A program made the position numbers and the translations under genes. A model generated the notes under the pieces. The model had not been told where the DNA came from, did not search any database, and was given only the letters and a program-made list of their open reading frames with translations. Positions 22,745 through 33,713 of a stretch of DNA of 64,000 bases are shown here, piece by piece. The first letter of the stretch is position 1; each line of letters begins with the position of its first letter. This DNA comes from Rhinopithecus roxellana. Its lineage: Eukaryota; Chordata; Mammalia; Primates; Cercopithecidae. The stretch spans positions 146,379,358-146,443,357 of the forward strand of contig NC_044552.1 of NCBI RefSeq assembly GCF_007565055.1, in the 5' to 3' direction.

Positions 22745-23788
22745 AATACTTGTACAGAGGCACATTCATATCTTCTGTAAATATGAGTTTGCAATAAAAT
22801 TAATGGGGTTTGGGAAGGAACAATTTATCAGGCTTTTTTTGGACTCAAAATGAATTTCTGTGTATTAGAGTGAAAAGTCTGGCGGAAACTGCATAAACAG
22901 ATACAAAACGTCAAATGACAGAGCAAGACAGAAATAGTAGAAAACATATGATGATTTCTAGAGAATACTGACCTAGATTCTTCTTAAAACAGGGGAGAGG
23001 AGGGAGAGAAAGGAGGGGTGGAAAGAGAAAAAGAAATGTCATTTTCTTTGAAAAAAAAACATTAAAAAGTTTAGGAAAATAATAGACTAGTAACTATGAA
23101 GGGAACAGTGACTCACAATAATAGGGATGATTACGAAAGATGGAAATAGTGACTACAAAATATCAATGGGCAAAAAAAAAAAAAATGAGTTAAACACATC
23201 AGTGAGTTACACATCTCTAATCCTTATCTATTCTTTGATTTCTTTTGTGATTCTCAAGAGCACTGATCCCCTCCATGTGCTGGGTGACAGGGGAGGCCGT
23301 GGTTGCAGTGATGAGGACTGTTCGGGCTGTCAGAGAGCCACTAGGACAGCTGCACCCACATGCCATGAAAGCATGATGCTGGGACTTCTGGTTTAAGAGG
23401 GATGGGGTGAGTGGGGATGAAAGGCACTTTTATTCCTCTTTTTTCTAAAACATAGGCAAAACAATGAAGACAGTGATAGATGGAGGAAAATATCAGATGT
23501 ACTAAAACAAATAACTAAACAAAAAGGCCACCACTTGTTTTACAAACCATGAAGCATACATGGAGTAACTTTAGGAAAGACACTGAGAGTTGACATATAC
23601 TTCAAGCTTCAGGCAGGTGCAAAAGTTTCCCCCAAAGGAAGGTCAAAAATATCTAAAGGGCATATGCCATGAGCTTTTGAGGAGAGTAGCAAAATTTACA
23701 AAATAAGTCAAAATTTTCCCTGTAGAGACATAATTTAATACCACATACAGAAGGGAGCTAAGAGAAAACATGTTAACACTGTACTTAT

Positions 23789-23794
<6 letters not shown>
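22745..23794. other. No recognised feature
   Basis: AT-rich, with a short GA-rich patch near 22990-23040. The 89-aa frame at 23127-23396 has no recognisable domain. Confidence 0.4.
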
Positions 23795-23834
<40 letters not shown>

Positions 23835-24114
23835 AGACAGAGTCTTGCTCTGTCGCCCAGGCTGGAGTGCAGTGGTGAGATCTTAGCTCACTGCAACCTC
23901 CACCTCTCGGGTTCAAGCTATTCTCCTGCATCAGCCTGCCGAGTAGCTGGGACTATAGGCTCCCGCCACCACACCTGGCTCATTTTTCACATTTTTAGTA
24001 GAGACAGGGTTTCACTGTGTTAGCCAGGATGGTCTCGATCTCCTGGCCTCATGATCTGCCCTCCTCGGCCTCCCAAAGTGCTGGCATTACAGGCGTGAGC
24101 CACTGCGTCCGGCC
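23795..24114 (-). mobile_element. AluY-type SINE with 39-nt pure T tract
   Basis: An uninterrupted T39 (23795-23833) is the A-tail on the opposite strand. The dimer follows through 'gccactgcgtccggcc'. 'gtgttagccaggatggtctc' is the AluY form of the left arm. Many CpGs remain. The likely duplication is a short TTACTTTTTT-like sequence on both sides, hard to delimit because of the Ts. Confidence 0.93.
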
Positions 24115-25253
24115 TACTTTTTTATTGTATTACTATTGTAGTCCTTCTAGCCAACGAGGCTTGCACAGGCAATGACATGTCTATAGAAATTTCAAGGGAG
24201 TAAATGTTAAAAAAGAAAAAAGTACACATGATATATATAATATATATACATATACTATATATTAGATATAGATGCATATACATGTACACACAGACTTATA
24301 TTTTCTAGATAATTCTTTTATGCAGAAAGTATATATTTTTGTGCTTTATGCTAACGGATATTTTCTCTTAGATGATTATTCTAATAGAAAGTATTTGAAT
24401 TTTATATGGAAAGTCCAAAGATGGAAATATTAAGTAATACGGAAAGCATAAAACTCTGCTATGCTAAACAATGAAATTTGAGAGACTTGCTGGTTAGCTT
24501 CAATCTGAGTACTCATTTAAATTTTCAGAGGACAAGGATGAGGGAATGAGGAGTGTGACCAAATTATAATGCTCTCTGGCCATTGTGTTGTTCTCAGGGT
24601 TAAGGGCTATTTATTTCATCCAAGAAAATACAATTTGGCACAGAGAAAAAGCAATTCAGTGACCATCTGAGTGCCTACTAATTGGTCTTAAAGCAAGCAT
24701 GTAGGGCCATTTACCAGCTACAAACCTGACAAATACGAGTAATCCACTGGAAGGATTTATGAACAACTTTCTGACTCTTCCTACAATGGACTTGGGGCAT
24801 GTGCTAGACCACATCACTGAGACTTCTGTTTTTCCCTGAAATCAGCTGGCAAATGAAAGGTCTGAATTTGAATTAAATAACAACCTCTTACTCATCTTTA
24901 CAATTTGTGATATATATGAGTTCTCTTCTTCTTCTCCTGGCTACGCAGAGGTTAAAATCAGTAGGGTCTCTGAAGGCCTTTAAAAAACATCGTTTATGTG
25001 CAGATAATGGAAAATTAACAGACTTGTAAAGGAAGTTGAGTTATGGAGAGAATCTAACTGAAAACAATGAAAATCAATGAAGTCAAAACAGACCCAAACA
25101 TTAAGAGGCATTTACTTCAGTGATAGTAGCTAATGGCACAGTTGGGTAACTGAAGAAGTATGAGATAATACTGATTTCCTCTCCCAAGTTCAAAAAATAC
25201 TAGCCTGGTTGACCCAAGGACCCTACCTTTCAAGTTTGGGCTGCTTAAGAAAC
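24115..25253. other. No recognised feature; AT dinucleotide patch
   Basis: An (AT)n-like low-complexity patch lies at about 24225-24290. The rest is AT-rich intron without a recognised repeat. Confidence 0.4.
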
Positions 25254-25649
25254 GGTTATAGACTGAATTGTGTCCTCTGCAAAATTCATATGTGGAACTC
25301 CTAATCCCCAGAATCTCGCAATGTGACTGTATTTGGAGACTGGGTTTTTAAAGAAGTGATTATATATGGTTAAATGAGGTCATTAGGGGGCCCTAAAATA
25401 AATCTAATATGACTGCTATGCCTTATAAAAATAGGAAGTTTAGGCAAAGACAGGCACAGAGGGACAAGCATGTGAAGACACAGTCAGAAGGTGCCATTTG
25501 CAAGCCAAGGGGAGAGAGGCCACAGAAGAAACGAACCCTGTGGACACCTGCATCTCAGACTTCAGCCTCCAGAACTATGAGAAAATAAATGTCTGTTGTT
25601 TAAGTCACCACATCTGTGATACTGACAGCTCTAGCAAACTAATAATACA
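25254..25649 (+). mobile_element. MLT1-like MaLR solo LTR
   Basis: LTR-like sequence from 'ggttatagactgaattgtgt' through 'gtgactgtatttggagactg', 'ggtcattagggggccctaa' and 'cagaactatgagaaaataaa' to 'aataataca'. Perfect GAAAC duplications at 25249-25253 and 25650-25654. The right end is 97 bp from the AIG1 exon boundary. Exact subfamily not assigned. Confidence 0.85.
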
Positions 25650-25746
25650 GAAACCTTTTATAATGAACTCTTTTTTTTTTCTCTTAGAAGTCTAAAATAA
25701 GAGCCAAGTTTCTTTTGTGGCGAAATGCATCCTCCATCATACTCAC

Positions 25747-25902
25747 AACCCCAACAGGAAAGGCCAACACAGCTAACATCCAGTCCCGGAGAGAGATGAG
25801 CTTCTTGAGCTGCCTCTCTTGCTCCTGGTTCCCACTTCCTCGAGTCAGAAGACTGGAAAGATCAGTCAGCACACAGATGCCAAAAAAGACAGCCTGGATA
25901 AC
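25747..25902 (-). CDS. AIG1: AIG1 internal coding exon, 52 codons
   Basis: AIG1 (androgen-induced gene 1) is a multi-pass membrane enzyme of the AIG1/ADTRP family that hydrolyses fatty-acid esters of hydroxy fatty acids. Read on the minus strand, the exon translates without a stop from VIQAVFFGICVL to LAVLAFPVGV and matches the AIG1 protein directly after its first roughly 47 residues. It covers the hydrophobic VIQAVFF...CVLTDLSSLL segment, a hydrophilic NQEQERQLKK loop and the start of the next membrane segment (DWMLAVLAFPVGV). By family knowledge the catalytic Thr43 and His134 lie in neighbouring exons, not here. Splice signals: acceptor CTACAG at 25908-25903, a branch-like TTAATGAC at 25936-25929, and donor GTGAGT at 25746-25741. 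Phase is 0 at both ends and the length (156 nt) is divisible by three. An MLT-like LTR begins 97 nt past the donor. Confidence 0.93.
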
Positions 25903-26042
25903 CTGTAGGGGGACAACAATCAGTATGAGTCATTAAGATCTAGAGACCCAAGCTGTTGAACAGCAAATGAGCTGCTGGTGTATAACATGACATCTGATAA
26001 GAAAGGATCAGAAGCATATTTTAAAGAGCTGCTCCTAGAAAT

Positions 26043-27509
26043 AGAGAACAGACATTTACAACTTGCTAGTATAGAGAAAGTTCATCTTTAAAACACCACT
26101 TCCATTTTCACTCACCTCGGGACAAGTGCAAAACATGTGTGGACACACACATCTAAATAGAGCCTGACAGAAAGCAATATCAACGATCAAACTGGCAGGA
26201 CCATTATTTTAAAGCATCACATCTATGGTTTGTAATGGCTTCTACTATGTTATGTCTAAGTCAGGTCTATGGCTTCTACTAGTCAATATAACTAGTGAGT
26301 TTTAACACACATCTAAGAAGTGAAAACAAAAGGGTGAGGATGGTCTGAATAATAGGACAATTCAGTCTAAATGTGAAAAACTTTCCTATGCTTTCATCTC
26401 TTACATTTAGATATTTCTTCTACCAAAGGAAGTGGTAGGAAGTGGGTCCTTGAGTCATAAAAAAATCGACTGCATGTAATAATTAAGGCTGATATGAAAC
26501 AAGTTTTTGTTGTCAAAGTTGAACCAAATGACCTCCTACTCAGGTTTTTAGTATTTATCGAAATAAAATATTTCCAAAGTAATATAAACAGAGATGTCCA
26601 TACCATTTCTCCAATCCCCCCCCCACAAAAAAACTACAGGTTGTACATTCCCCAAATCAATTACAAATGGAAGCATTTAGATCAGCTATGTTTCATTTAC
26701 TTGGACTACTGCAGAGGGAGAACACTGCAGGCACCACACTGTAATGCAGCTAGGCAGATGATCATTCAAATTATGGAAAGGGCAGAAAATGTATCTCCTG
26801 TCCACAAAGTCATACCCAATTAGCACCAAGGATAGATTCAGGAAAATTTTTCTGGCTGTTTTCCTACTGAAAATAGTTTACAGATTATATCTTTGTAAAA
26901 GACACAATTTTACTCATTGGCTCTTTAGAAAAGATAGCAAGTACCTTTTTTGGTAAATTTCCTCACTGACAGTAGAAAGAGTCTGTGAACACTCTGTGGA
27001 TAAGGTCCTCACAGGGGAAGAAGGATCCTAAAAACTATTTGGTTCCATCACTTAGCACAGCACTAGAACACTGAAATTATTAACCTAGGCTTTCTGGAGT
27101 TCACCAAATCTTACTATTATTAGTCAGTCTTAGCCCAAGTAATGTTCTATGTTTCCTCATAATGTAGCCTTTCTTTAGCTTCAGTGACTTAAGGCTTATT
27201 GTCATTCTTTCTACAGCCAGAAAAACCAGAGTAAGAGAAGATAAGACTGCCACAATTGAGAACGACACAATAGAGGTATTGGCAAGAGTCATGTTTTGAT
27301 AATGAGAAATAACCTAAATGACTCAGGGAATAATTTCACACTTAGAAAAATTTTCTATTTTCTATTTTTTATATATTTCTATTCATATCTTTCTATTTTT
27401 CGTATCTTAGGACTTTAGATATTTGAATCTCTATGTTGGCCCTAATGGAGTTTGATTAAACTGGAGTGACCCTACCAGGGCATAATAATCTTCATGCTAA
27501 TCTAGCTAG
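26043..27509. other. No recognised feature
   Basis: Intron just upstream of the AIG1 exon, with no repeat family recognised. The 109-aa plus-strand frame at 26494-26823 has no domain and lies on the non-coding strand of the gene. A C10-type run lies near 26616-26625. Confidence 0.4.
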
Positions 27510-28650
27510 TAAACATAAAAAGGTGACTACTAACCAGGGAAATGCAAACTAAGACCACAATAAGGTAGCATTTCTCACCAGTGTAATTATTTACAATTTA
27601 ACTCTGACAATACCAAGTGTTACAAAGATGTAGAACAACCAGAAAGCTTATGGTAGGAATGCAAATCTGGACAACCAGTTTGAAAAACAATTGACAGTAT
27701 CTACAGATGCTCTTCAACTTATGATGCAGCTATGTCCCTATAAACTCATAGCAAACTGAAAATATCTTAAGTTGGAAATGCATTTAATATACCTGACCTA
27801 TGGAATAGCATAGCTTAGCTTAGCCTACCTAAAATGTGCTCAGAACACACACATTAGCCTGCAGTTGGGCGAAGTCATCTAACACAAAGCCTATTTTATG
27901 ATAAAATGTTGAAAATCTCATGTAACTTATTAAATATTGTACTGAACATGAAAAACAGAATGGTTTCATGAGTACTCAAAGTATGGTTTCTATTGAATGT
28001 GATCATTTTCACACCAGCATAAAGTTGAAATATAGTAAGTCAAAAATTCTGAGTTGTGGATCATCTATAGTAATTTAAAGATGCATATACTCTATTTATT
28101 TAGTGATATAATTATAAAGGGCATTCCCTACAGAAACTCTCATACATGTGTACTAGTCATATCTACCAAAGGTTAATTTGAGTGTTCATTGCCTCAAAAA
28201 AGTTGAAATAACTGTATGTTTCTTAATAGTTGACTAGATAAGTAATTGTGTTATATTCATACAATGGAAATCTAAACAAATATAAACATTTTATTTTCAC
28301 AGCAAAATGTTAAACCAAAAAAAAAAAAAAAAAAAAACCAGGAAAGAATAGTATGTTTTAACACAATTAAAATCAATTTCAAAAAAAATGAAAAGATACA
28401 TTTAAGGATGCAGGGATATGAAGCAATATATGAAGAAATGCATGGGAATTAATAACATTTCATTAAGGTACCTCTAGAGAGAGAAGGATAAGATTGGAAG
28501 AAATATTATCCATACAGGGCCGCAACTGTACAAATAATATTTTATTTCTTAAGTTGGTTATTTGGCACACTGAAATTGATTGTATTATTCTCTCTCTATT
28601 TCATTGGTGTAAAATATTTCCAAATAAAAGTTTAAAGAGAGTGGTTTTTA
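27510..28650 (+). mobile_element. Old L1M 3' end, split by a Tigger-type element
   Basis: Before the Tigger insertion it reads as the L1 ORF2 C-terminal region ('gggaaatgcaaactaagacc', 'aggaatgcaaatctggacaa'). After it ORF2 continues ('ttatattcatacaatggaaa') into an old L1 3'UTR ('ttatttcttaagttggttat') up to about 28650. Highly diverged and without frames. Confidence 0.7.
27704..28067 (+). mobile_element. Tigger-group non-autonomous DNA transposon, full length
   Basis: About 364 bp with matching ends: CAGATGCTCTTCAACTTATG at the left, and the complement of the right end reads TAGATGATCCACAACTCAG. Flanked by TA at 27702-27703 and 28068-28069, as expected for mariner/Tigger insertion. No transposase. 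Inserted into the old L1M. Exact family not named. Confidence 0.75.
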
Positions 28651-29479
28651 TTCTTTTGAAATATAGCTGGCTAGCTTCTCTCAAATCCTTCCCTTCTAAG
28701 TCAATATCCCTTAGTTTTAAAGATTGACAAAAAATAGGATTTGGGAAGCTCAAAAAGCCTAGTTACTGAATTACATGTAAAATTTCTGTGGGATTTTGGT
28801 TTACAGGCAAAGGAAATAGAATATTGCCTTGGTACTGATAAAGCATAAATACCTGGAGACCACTGAATTGTTTTATGCAGCCTGGAAAGCAAGGAAACAT
28901 GATGGAGGATAAGTCCAAGAAGGAAAGTTGTGGTTAAAGCTATTGCAATGCCTTCCAAAGACAAGTGAATTCACTACTACTGTCCACCTAAAAACTCCAT
29001 GATACAGTAACTGGACCAGGTTTGCCTTCATACCATAAACAACTAGACATTTGAACTAAATATATGAACCAGCCTTTTCAGATATTGGACTTTTTACTTA
29101 GCAGTCAGTCAGATAAATCTCTTTTTAAAGGGCTTACCAGATGAAATCAAGCCCATCTTAGATGATTTTCCTTTTCCCATATAAAGTAATGTCGTTACAA
29201 GAATAATCATATTCACATTCTTCCCAAACTCTACTGGAGGGGAATACACAAAGGTGAATGTCTTTGGGGGTTATTTCAGAAGTCTACCTACTACAAGCAA
29301 TCAGCTAAACAATTCTCAAAGCTCATTCAAGATACAGATGTATTCCAGTTCTGACTAATCACATAGGAGAGGGCGTATTGGCTACAACAAGCATTCAGTA
29401 GAGACCCAAGAAGTCTCAGGCCTAAATAGCGGTACTAACATAGCCCTGGAATAATGCTAACATAGATCCACCCCAACAA
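28651..29479. other. No recognised feature
   Basis: AT-rich intron between two old L1 elements. Unrecognised older L1 sequence may be present. Confidence 0.35.
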
Positions 29480-30818
29480 TACTTAAAAATGGCCCTAAGA
29501 CAAACAGAAAAAACTGATCTACAAGTAGTTTAAATGCCTATTAAAAACAAAATTATACATTCTTTAAAGGAAGACAACAAATTACAGACATTCAACAACA
29601 TAGCTCACAATGGTCATCATCCAATAAAAATTACTGAACATGTCAAGCAGTAGAAAAATATCCTTAACCATAAGAAAAGCCATTCAATAAAAACAGATGT
29701 AGAAATAACAGAAATATTGGAATTGGTAGACAAGGGCATTAAACAACTAAATTAAATCAGTTCAAAAAGTTAAAGGAAGACATAAAAATAGTGAGAGAAA
29801 TAAGATATTAAAAAGAATCAAAGTTAATATTCAAAAGTTAAAAAAATCTGAAATCAAAAAGTCACTGTATGGAAATAATAGCAGATGAGACACTGAAAAA
29901 GAAAAGATTAAAAACTGAATACATAGAAAACATGAAACTGTCCAAAATTAATCACTGAAAGAAGAAAGACTTTAAATATTAACAATCTAAGTGAACTGTG
30001 AGAAAATATCAAGCAGTCTAACATACGTGTATTGGAGACCCAAAGGAGAAAAGGGTGGTCAGATAGAAAAAAAAAAAAAAAACTGAAGAAACCATGGCTG
30101 AAGTTTTTCCAACTTTTCTGAAAACTATAAACCCACAGATCCAAGAAGCTCAACTGTGGAGTATACACAAAGAAAACCACATCAATGACCAGTGTAATCA
30201 AATTTCATAAAATTTTGATAAAGATGGACATTTTAAAGCCACTGGAGGGGAAAAAAAATCACCATACAGAACAAAAAGAATTAACACATATTTCTTGTGT
30301 AAAATGATCCAAGCCAAGAAACAATGAAACAATATCTTTTAAGTTTTATAAGGGAGAAAACACTTTCAAAGGTGAAAGACTTTTTCAGATAAACAGAAAC
30401 GGAGAGAATTAATTATGATTAGACTTTCACTACACGATACATGAGAGGAATAAAGAAATGATATCACATATGGAAATCTATACAGATCAATGAAAATTGC
30501 TGAAAAATAGATGTGGATAATATACATATGAAAATAAATATAAAAGATTTTTACTTTTCTAATTTCTACATTTATTAATGATAATTAACTAAAGCAAAAA
30601 TATAACTATTTTATGAGGTTTTAACAATATTTAGAAGTAAAATTTATAATAACAACAGCACCAAGGACAAGAAAGAATGAATGGACGGTATATAGTTGTT
30701 AAGGTCTTACATTACATATAAAGTTGTATAATATCAGTTGGCAGCAGACTGTGATAAGTTAAATATGCATATTGTAAACCACAGAGAAACCATTAAAAGA
30801 ATAGAGGGGATTAGCCAA

Positions 30819-31418
30819 TGTATTAGTTGTCCACTGCTGCATAACAAATTACCACAAACTTAGCAGCTAAAACACCAACAATACATTACTTCTCAGTTTG
30901 TAGTTCAGGTGCCCAGTAAGGTTACTCTAGGTTTTATGGTTAGGGTACCACACCACCAAAATTAATGTGTTGGCCGAGCTAGGCCCTTATGTGGCTGAAA
31001 GAAAAGATCTACACTCAAGCTCATTCAGGTTGGTAGAATCCAGTCCCTTGACATTGTGAGACTAAGATTTGTGTTTCTTTATTGGCTGTTGGCTAGGGTC
31101 ACTCTCAGTTCCTCATGTCTGTTCTCCAGTACTTGTACATGGTCCCTTCCATCTTCAAAGCCAGCAAGAGAATGTTGAATCCTTCTTATGCTTCAGATCT
31201 CTGACTTTCCTTTCTGCTTTCCTCATCTCTCATTGGCTTGAAAAAGTTCTCTGCCTTTAAGACTCGTGTGATATAATCAAGGCCACCTGGACAGTGTTCA
31301 TTTCTTAAGGCTATATATCATAACACAATGAAAGGAATTATATCTCATCATATTCACAGGTTCCTGACATTAGTGTGAAACATCTTTGGGGGCCATTTTA
31401 AAAATTTGGTCTCCCACA
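30819..31418 (-). mobile_element. Solo LTR (MLT1-like, ERVL/MaLR group) inside L1M
   Basis: The complement of a MaLR-type LTR: begins TGTATTAGTTGTCCACTGCT and ends 'tttggtctcccaca' (TG...CA). Flanks GCCAA (30814-30818) and GCTAA (31419-31423) agree at 4 of 5 bases. L1M continues on both sides. About 600 bp, no internal sequence. Family assigned only loosely. Confidence 0.7.
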
Positions 31419-31741
31419 GCTAATAAGCCAATAGTGGAAACAAAATGAAATACTAGCAATATTAAATTAATTCAGGAAAAAGTCAAAAATTGGGGGAAAG
31501 GAAGAAAGAATAAATGGAACAAAAAGGAAATACTAAGATATCAGATTTAACCCAACAATGTCTGCAATTATACTAAATACAAATGGGTTAAGCTCTCCAA
31601 TGCAAAGGCAGGGATTATCAGATTGGATTTTAAAAACCAAACCAAAACAAAAAAGCATGTAAGTATAAATGTTAAGTTGGTTAAAAGTAAATGAATGCAA
31701 ACACTAACCATCAGAAAGCTGAAGTAACTACACTAATATTA

Positions 31742-31755
31742 AAGTAGGTTTCCAG
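31742..31755 (+). repeat. Target-site duplication, left copy (L1 3' end)
   Basis: AAGTAGGTTTCCAG, repeated at 32308-32321, with L1M sequence on the outer sides. Confidence 0.85.
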
Positions 31756-32307
31756 CATGTTCTCACTTATAACTGACAGCTAAATGATGAGAACACACGG
31801 ACACAGACAGGGGAACAACACACAGTGGTGTCTATTGAGGGGTGGAGGTGGGAAGAGGGAGAGGGTCAGGAATAATAACTAACGGTACCAGGCTAATACC
31901 TGGGTGATGAAATAATCTGTACAACAATCCCCAGTGATGCACATTTACCTAAGTAACAAATTTGCACACGTACCCCTGAATTTAAAATTTCTTTTTTTTT
32001 TTCTTGAGACAGAGTCTCACTCTGTCACTCAAGCTAGAGTACAGTTGCAAGATCTCAGCTCACTGCAACTTCTGCCTCCTGGGTTAAAGTGATTCTCCTG
32101 CCTCAGCCTCCCCAGTAGCTAGGATTATAGGGATGCGCCACCACACCCAGCTAATTTTTGTATTTTTCGTAGAGATGTGGTTTTACCATGTTGACCAGAC
32201 TGTCAGGTTTCGAACTCCTGACCTCGTGATCTGCCCACCTCAGCTTCCCAAAGTGCTAGGATTACAGGTGTGAGCCACCACGCCCAGCCTCAAAAGTTCT
32301 TTTTATT
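31756..32307 (+). mobile_element. 5'-truncated L1 3' end carrying an Alu in its tail
   Basis: Starts CATGTTCTCACTTATAACTG, the C-terminal end of ORF2, then has an L1 3'UTR ('tgatgagaacacacggacac', 'gcacacgtacccctgaattt') of an older L1P/L1PB type. The A-rich end is interrupted by the Alu at 31990-32290. The 14-bp duplications around the unit show it is one insertion into L1M. Confidence 0.8.
31990..32290 (-). mobile_element. AluS-type SINE
   Basis: Reverse-complement dimer from a T run to 'gagccaccacgcccagcc'. Flanks resemble each other (AAAATTTCTTTT before, AAAAGTTCTTTTT after), consistent with a target duplication in the L1 tail. Confidence 0.9.
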
Positions 32308-32496
32308 AAGTAGGTTTCCAGAGCAAGCTAAGCATATAGTAGGGAACCCTTCTTTCTCTTTTGAGCCTTCATAGTCAGCAACACTGTAGAGATAAATTTT
32401 TCTTTGTGAGACCTTAGATTTTTCTACTTCACAAACCTCAGGATAGCCAGGGTCTCAATAAAAAGATAACTTTAAATTGTTTTAAAGTATATATCA

Positions 32497-32793
32497 GCCA
32501 GGCGTGGTGGCTCACGCCTGTAATCCCAGCACTTTGGTAGGCTGAGACAGGTGGATCACAAGGTCAAGAGATCAAGACAATCCTGGCCAACATGGTGAAA
32601 CCTCGTCTCTATTAAAAGTGCAAAAATTAGCCGGGCATGGTGGCGCGCACTTGTGATCCCAGCTACTCAGAAGGCTGAGGAGGAAGAATCACTTGAACCC
32701 AGGAGGCGGAGGTTGCAGTGAGCCGGGATCATGCCACTGCATTCTAGCCTGGTGACCAAGGGAGACACTGTCAAAAAAAAAAAAAAAAAAAAG
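32497..32793 (+). mobile_element. AluS-type SINE in L1M
   Basis: Dimer from 'gccaggcgtggtggctcacg' to an A20-type tail. AAAGTAT occurs just before the insertion and again after the tail. Confidence 0.92.
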
Positions 32794-33287
32794 TATTAAT
32801 CTACATAAGGAATATTACCAAAAATAATGAGGAACATTTCATAATTATAAAAAAATAAATTAATCAAGAAGACATAATGATCTTAAATATAGATGGATCT
32901 AATATCAGACCTCCAAAATAGAGGAAGAAGAATCCAATTTAACTAAATTACTCAATAATTTTTTGTATAAATAAGTAATTTACTAATTCTTGGGAAATAG
33001 TTGCTTTTATAAAGATTTAAAAGAAAAGGAATAGGAATAGGAGGGAACTTTAACATGAAAAAAAGGAAAAACACAGAATCTCGAATTCTAGGAGAGAAAA
33101 AAAACAAGATAATTTCTGCAAATCTAAATGTAATAGTCTAAGCAACACTTTCTCAGATTTATATAATTAAGAGTATATACAAATGAAGTCTTAACACTTT
33201 CCTACAGTTGATTCATCTTCTTACCCAATGGTGTCATCTAACACAGCACTCCCCTCACTAATACCTGGTGGCTATCCTGTCACTCTC

Positions 33288-33331
33288 TGTAGACCTCCCT
33301 GCTTGTTCTCCCCTACTTGGGACTATAGTAC
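33288..33331 (+). repeat. Dispersed 44-bp segment, copy 1
   Basis: 'tgtagacctccctgcttgtt...ggactatagtac'. About 90 percent identical by eye to 35752-35795, and also related to the inverted copy at 35829-35865. Not recognisable as a known repeat. Confidence 0.85.
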
Positions 33332-33410
33332 GGCCCCCACCTCACCTGAACTGCTAAGACTTCCCCAAAGAGTGTACGTGGAGGTCAGGGGAAGGAGGTA
33401 CTACAAAATG

Positions 33411-33427
33411 ATTTTTTCCTATTTTCT
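33411..33427 (+). repeat. Alu target-site duplication, left copy
   Basis: ATTTTTTCCTATTTTCT. The right copy at 33697-33713 differs by one base (C to T). Confidence 0.9.
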
Positions 33428-33696
33428 TTTTTTTGAGATGGAGTCTTGCTCTGTTGCCCAGGCTCAGGACAGTGGCATGATCTCGGCTCACTGCAAGCTC
33501 TGCCTCCCGGGTTCATGCCATTCTCCTATAGCTGGGACTACAGGTGCCCACCACCACATCCAGCTAATTTTTTGAATTTTTATTAGAGATGGGGTTTCAC
33601 CATGTTAGCCAGGATGGTCTCGATCTGACCTCGTGATCCACCTGCCTTGGCCTCCCAAAGTGCTGGGATTACAGGCGTGAGCCACCACGCCCAGCC
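33428..33696 (-). mobile_element. AluY-type SINE with small internal deletions
   Basis: Reverse-complement dimer. 'catgttagccaggatggtct' is AluY-like. Short gaps occur around 33525 (right-arm 'cctcagcctcccgagtagc' partly absent) and 33624. Flanked by a 17-bp duplication. Confidence 0.9.
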
Positions 33697-33713
33697 ATTT
33701 TTTCTTATTTTCT
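33697..33713 (+). repeat. Alu target-site duplication, right copy
   Basis: ATTTTTTCTTATTTTCT, one mismatch to 33411-33427. Confidence 0.9.

Larger units (their letters stand above)
1..25746 (-). other. AIG1: AIG1 intron downstream of the recognised exon (partial)
   Basis: Inferred from the exon at 25747-25902, which is transcribed toward lower coordinates and ends in a GTGAGT donor. No further AIG1 exon was recognised between that donor and the left edge, so this whole stretch reads as one intron whose acceptor lies outside the window. It is mainly transposable elements. The full-length L1 (16128-22300) is antisense to the gene, the orientation that intronic L1s usually keep. A short or alternative exon could be missed by eye. 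Confidence 0.7.
29480..33200 (+). mobile_element. Old L1M element, broken by four later insertions
   Basis: L1M pieces in order: an ORF1-like region about 29480-30300 ('gctgaagtttttccaacttt', 'cacagatccaagaagctcaa'); a long inter-ORF region to 30818; then, after an LTR, 31419-31755 with the start of ORF2 ('actaaatacaaatgggttaa'); then, after a younger L1 and Alu, 32322-32496; then, after another Alu, 32794 to about 33200 ('aaggaatattaccaaaaata'). All are plus strand and collinear. No frame survives. Confidence 0.7.

Noticed and set aside
25715..25936. 73-aa plus-strand frame over the AIG1 exon
   Set aside because: Antisense shadow; the splice signals and protein match are on the minus strand.
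26494..26823. 109-aa plus-strand frame as a new gene
   Set aside because: No domain, no splice signals, wrong strand for AIG1, within the length expected by chance in 64 kb.
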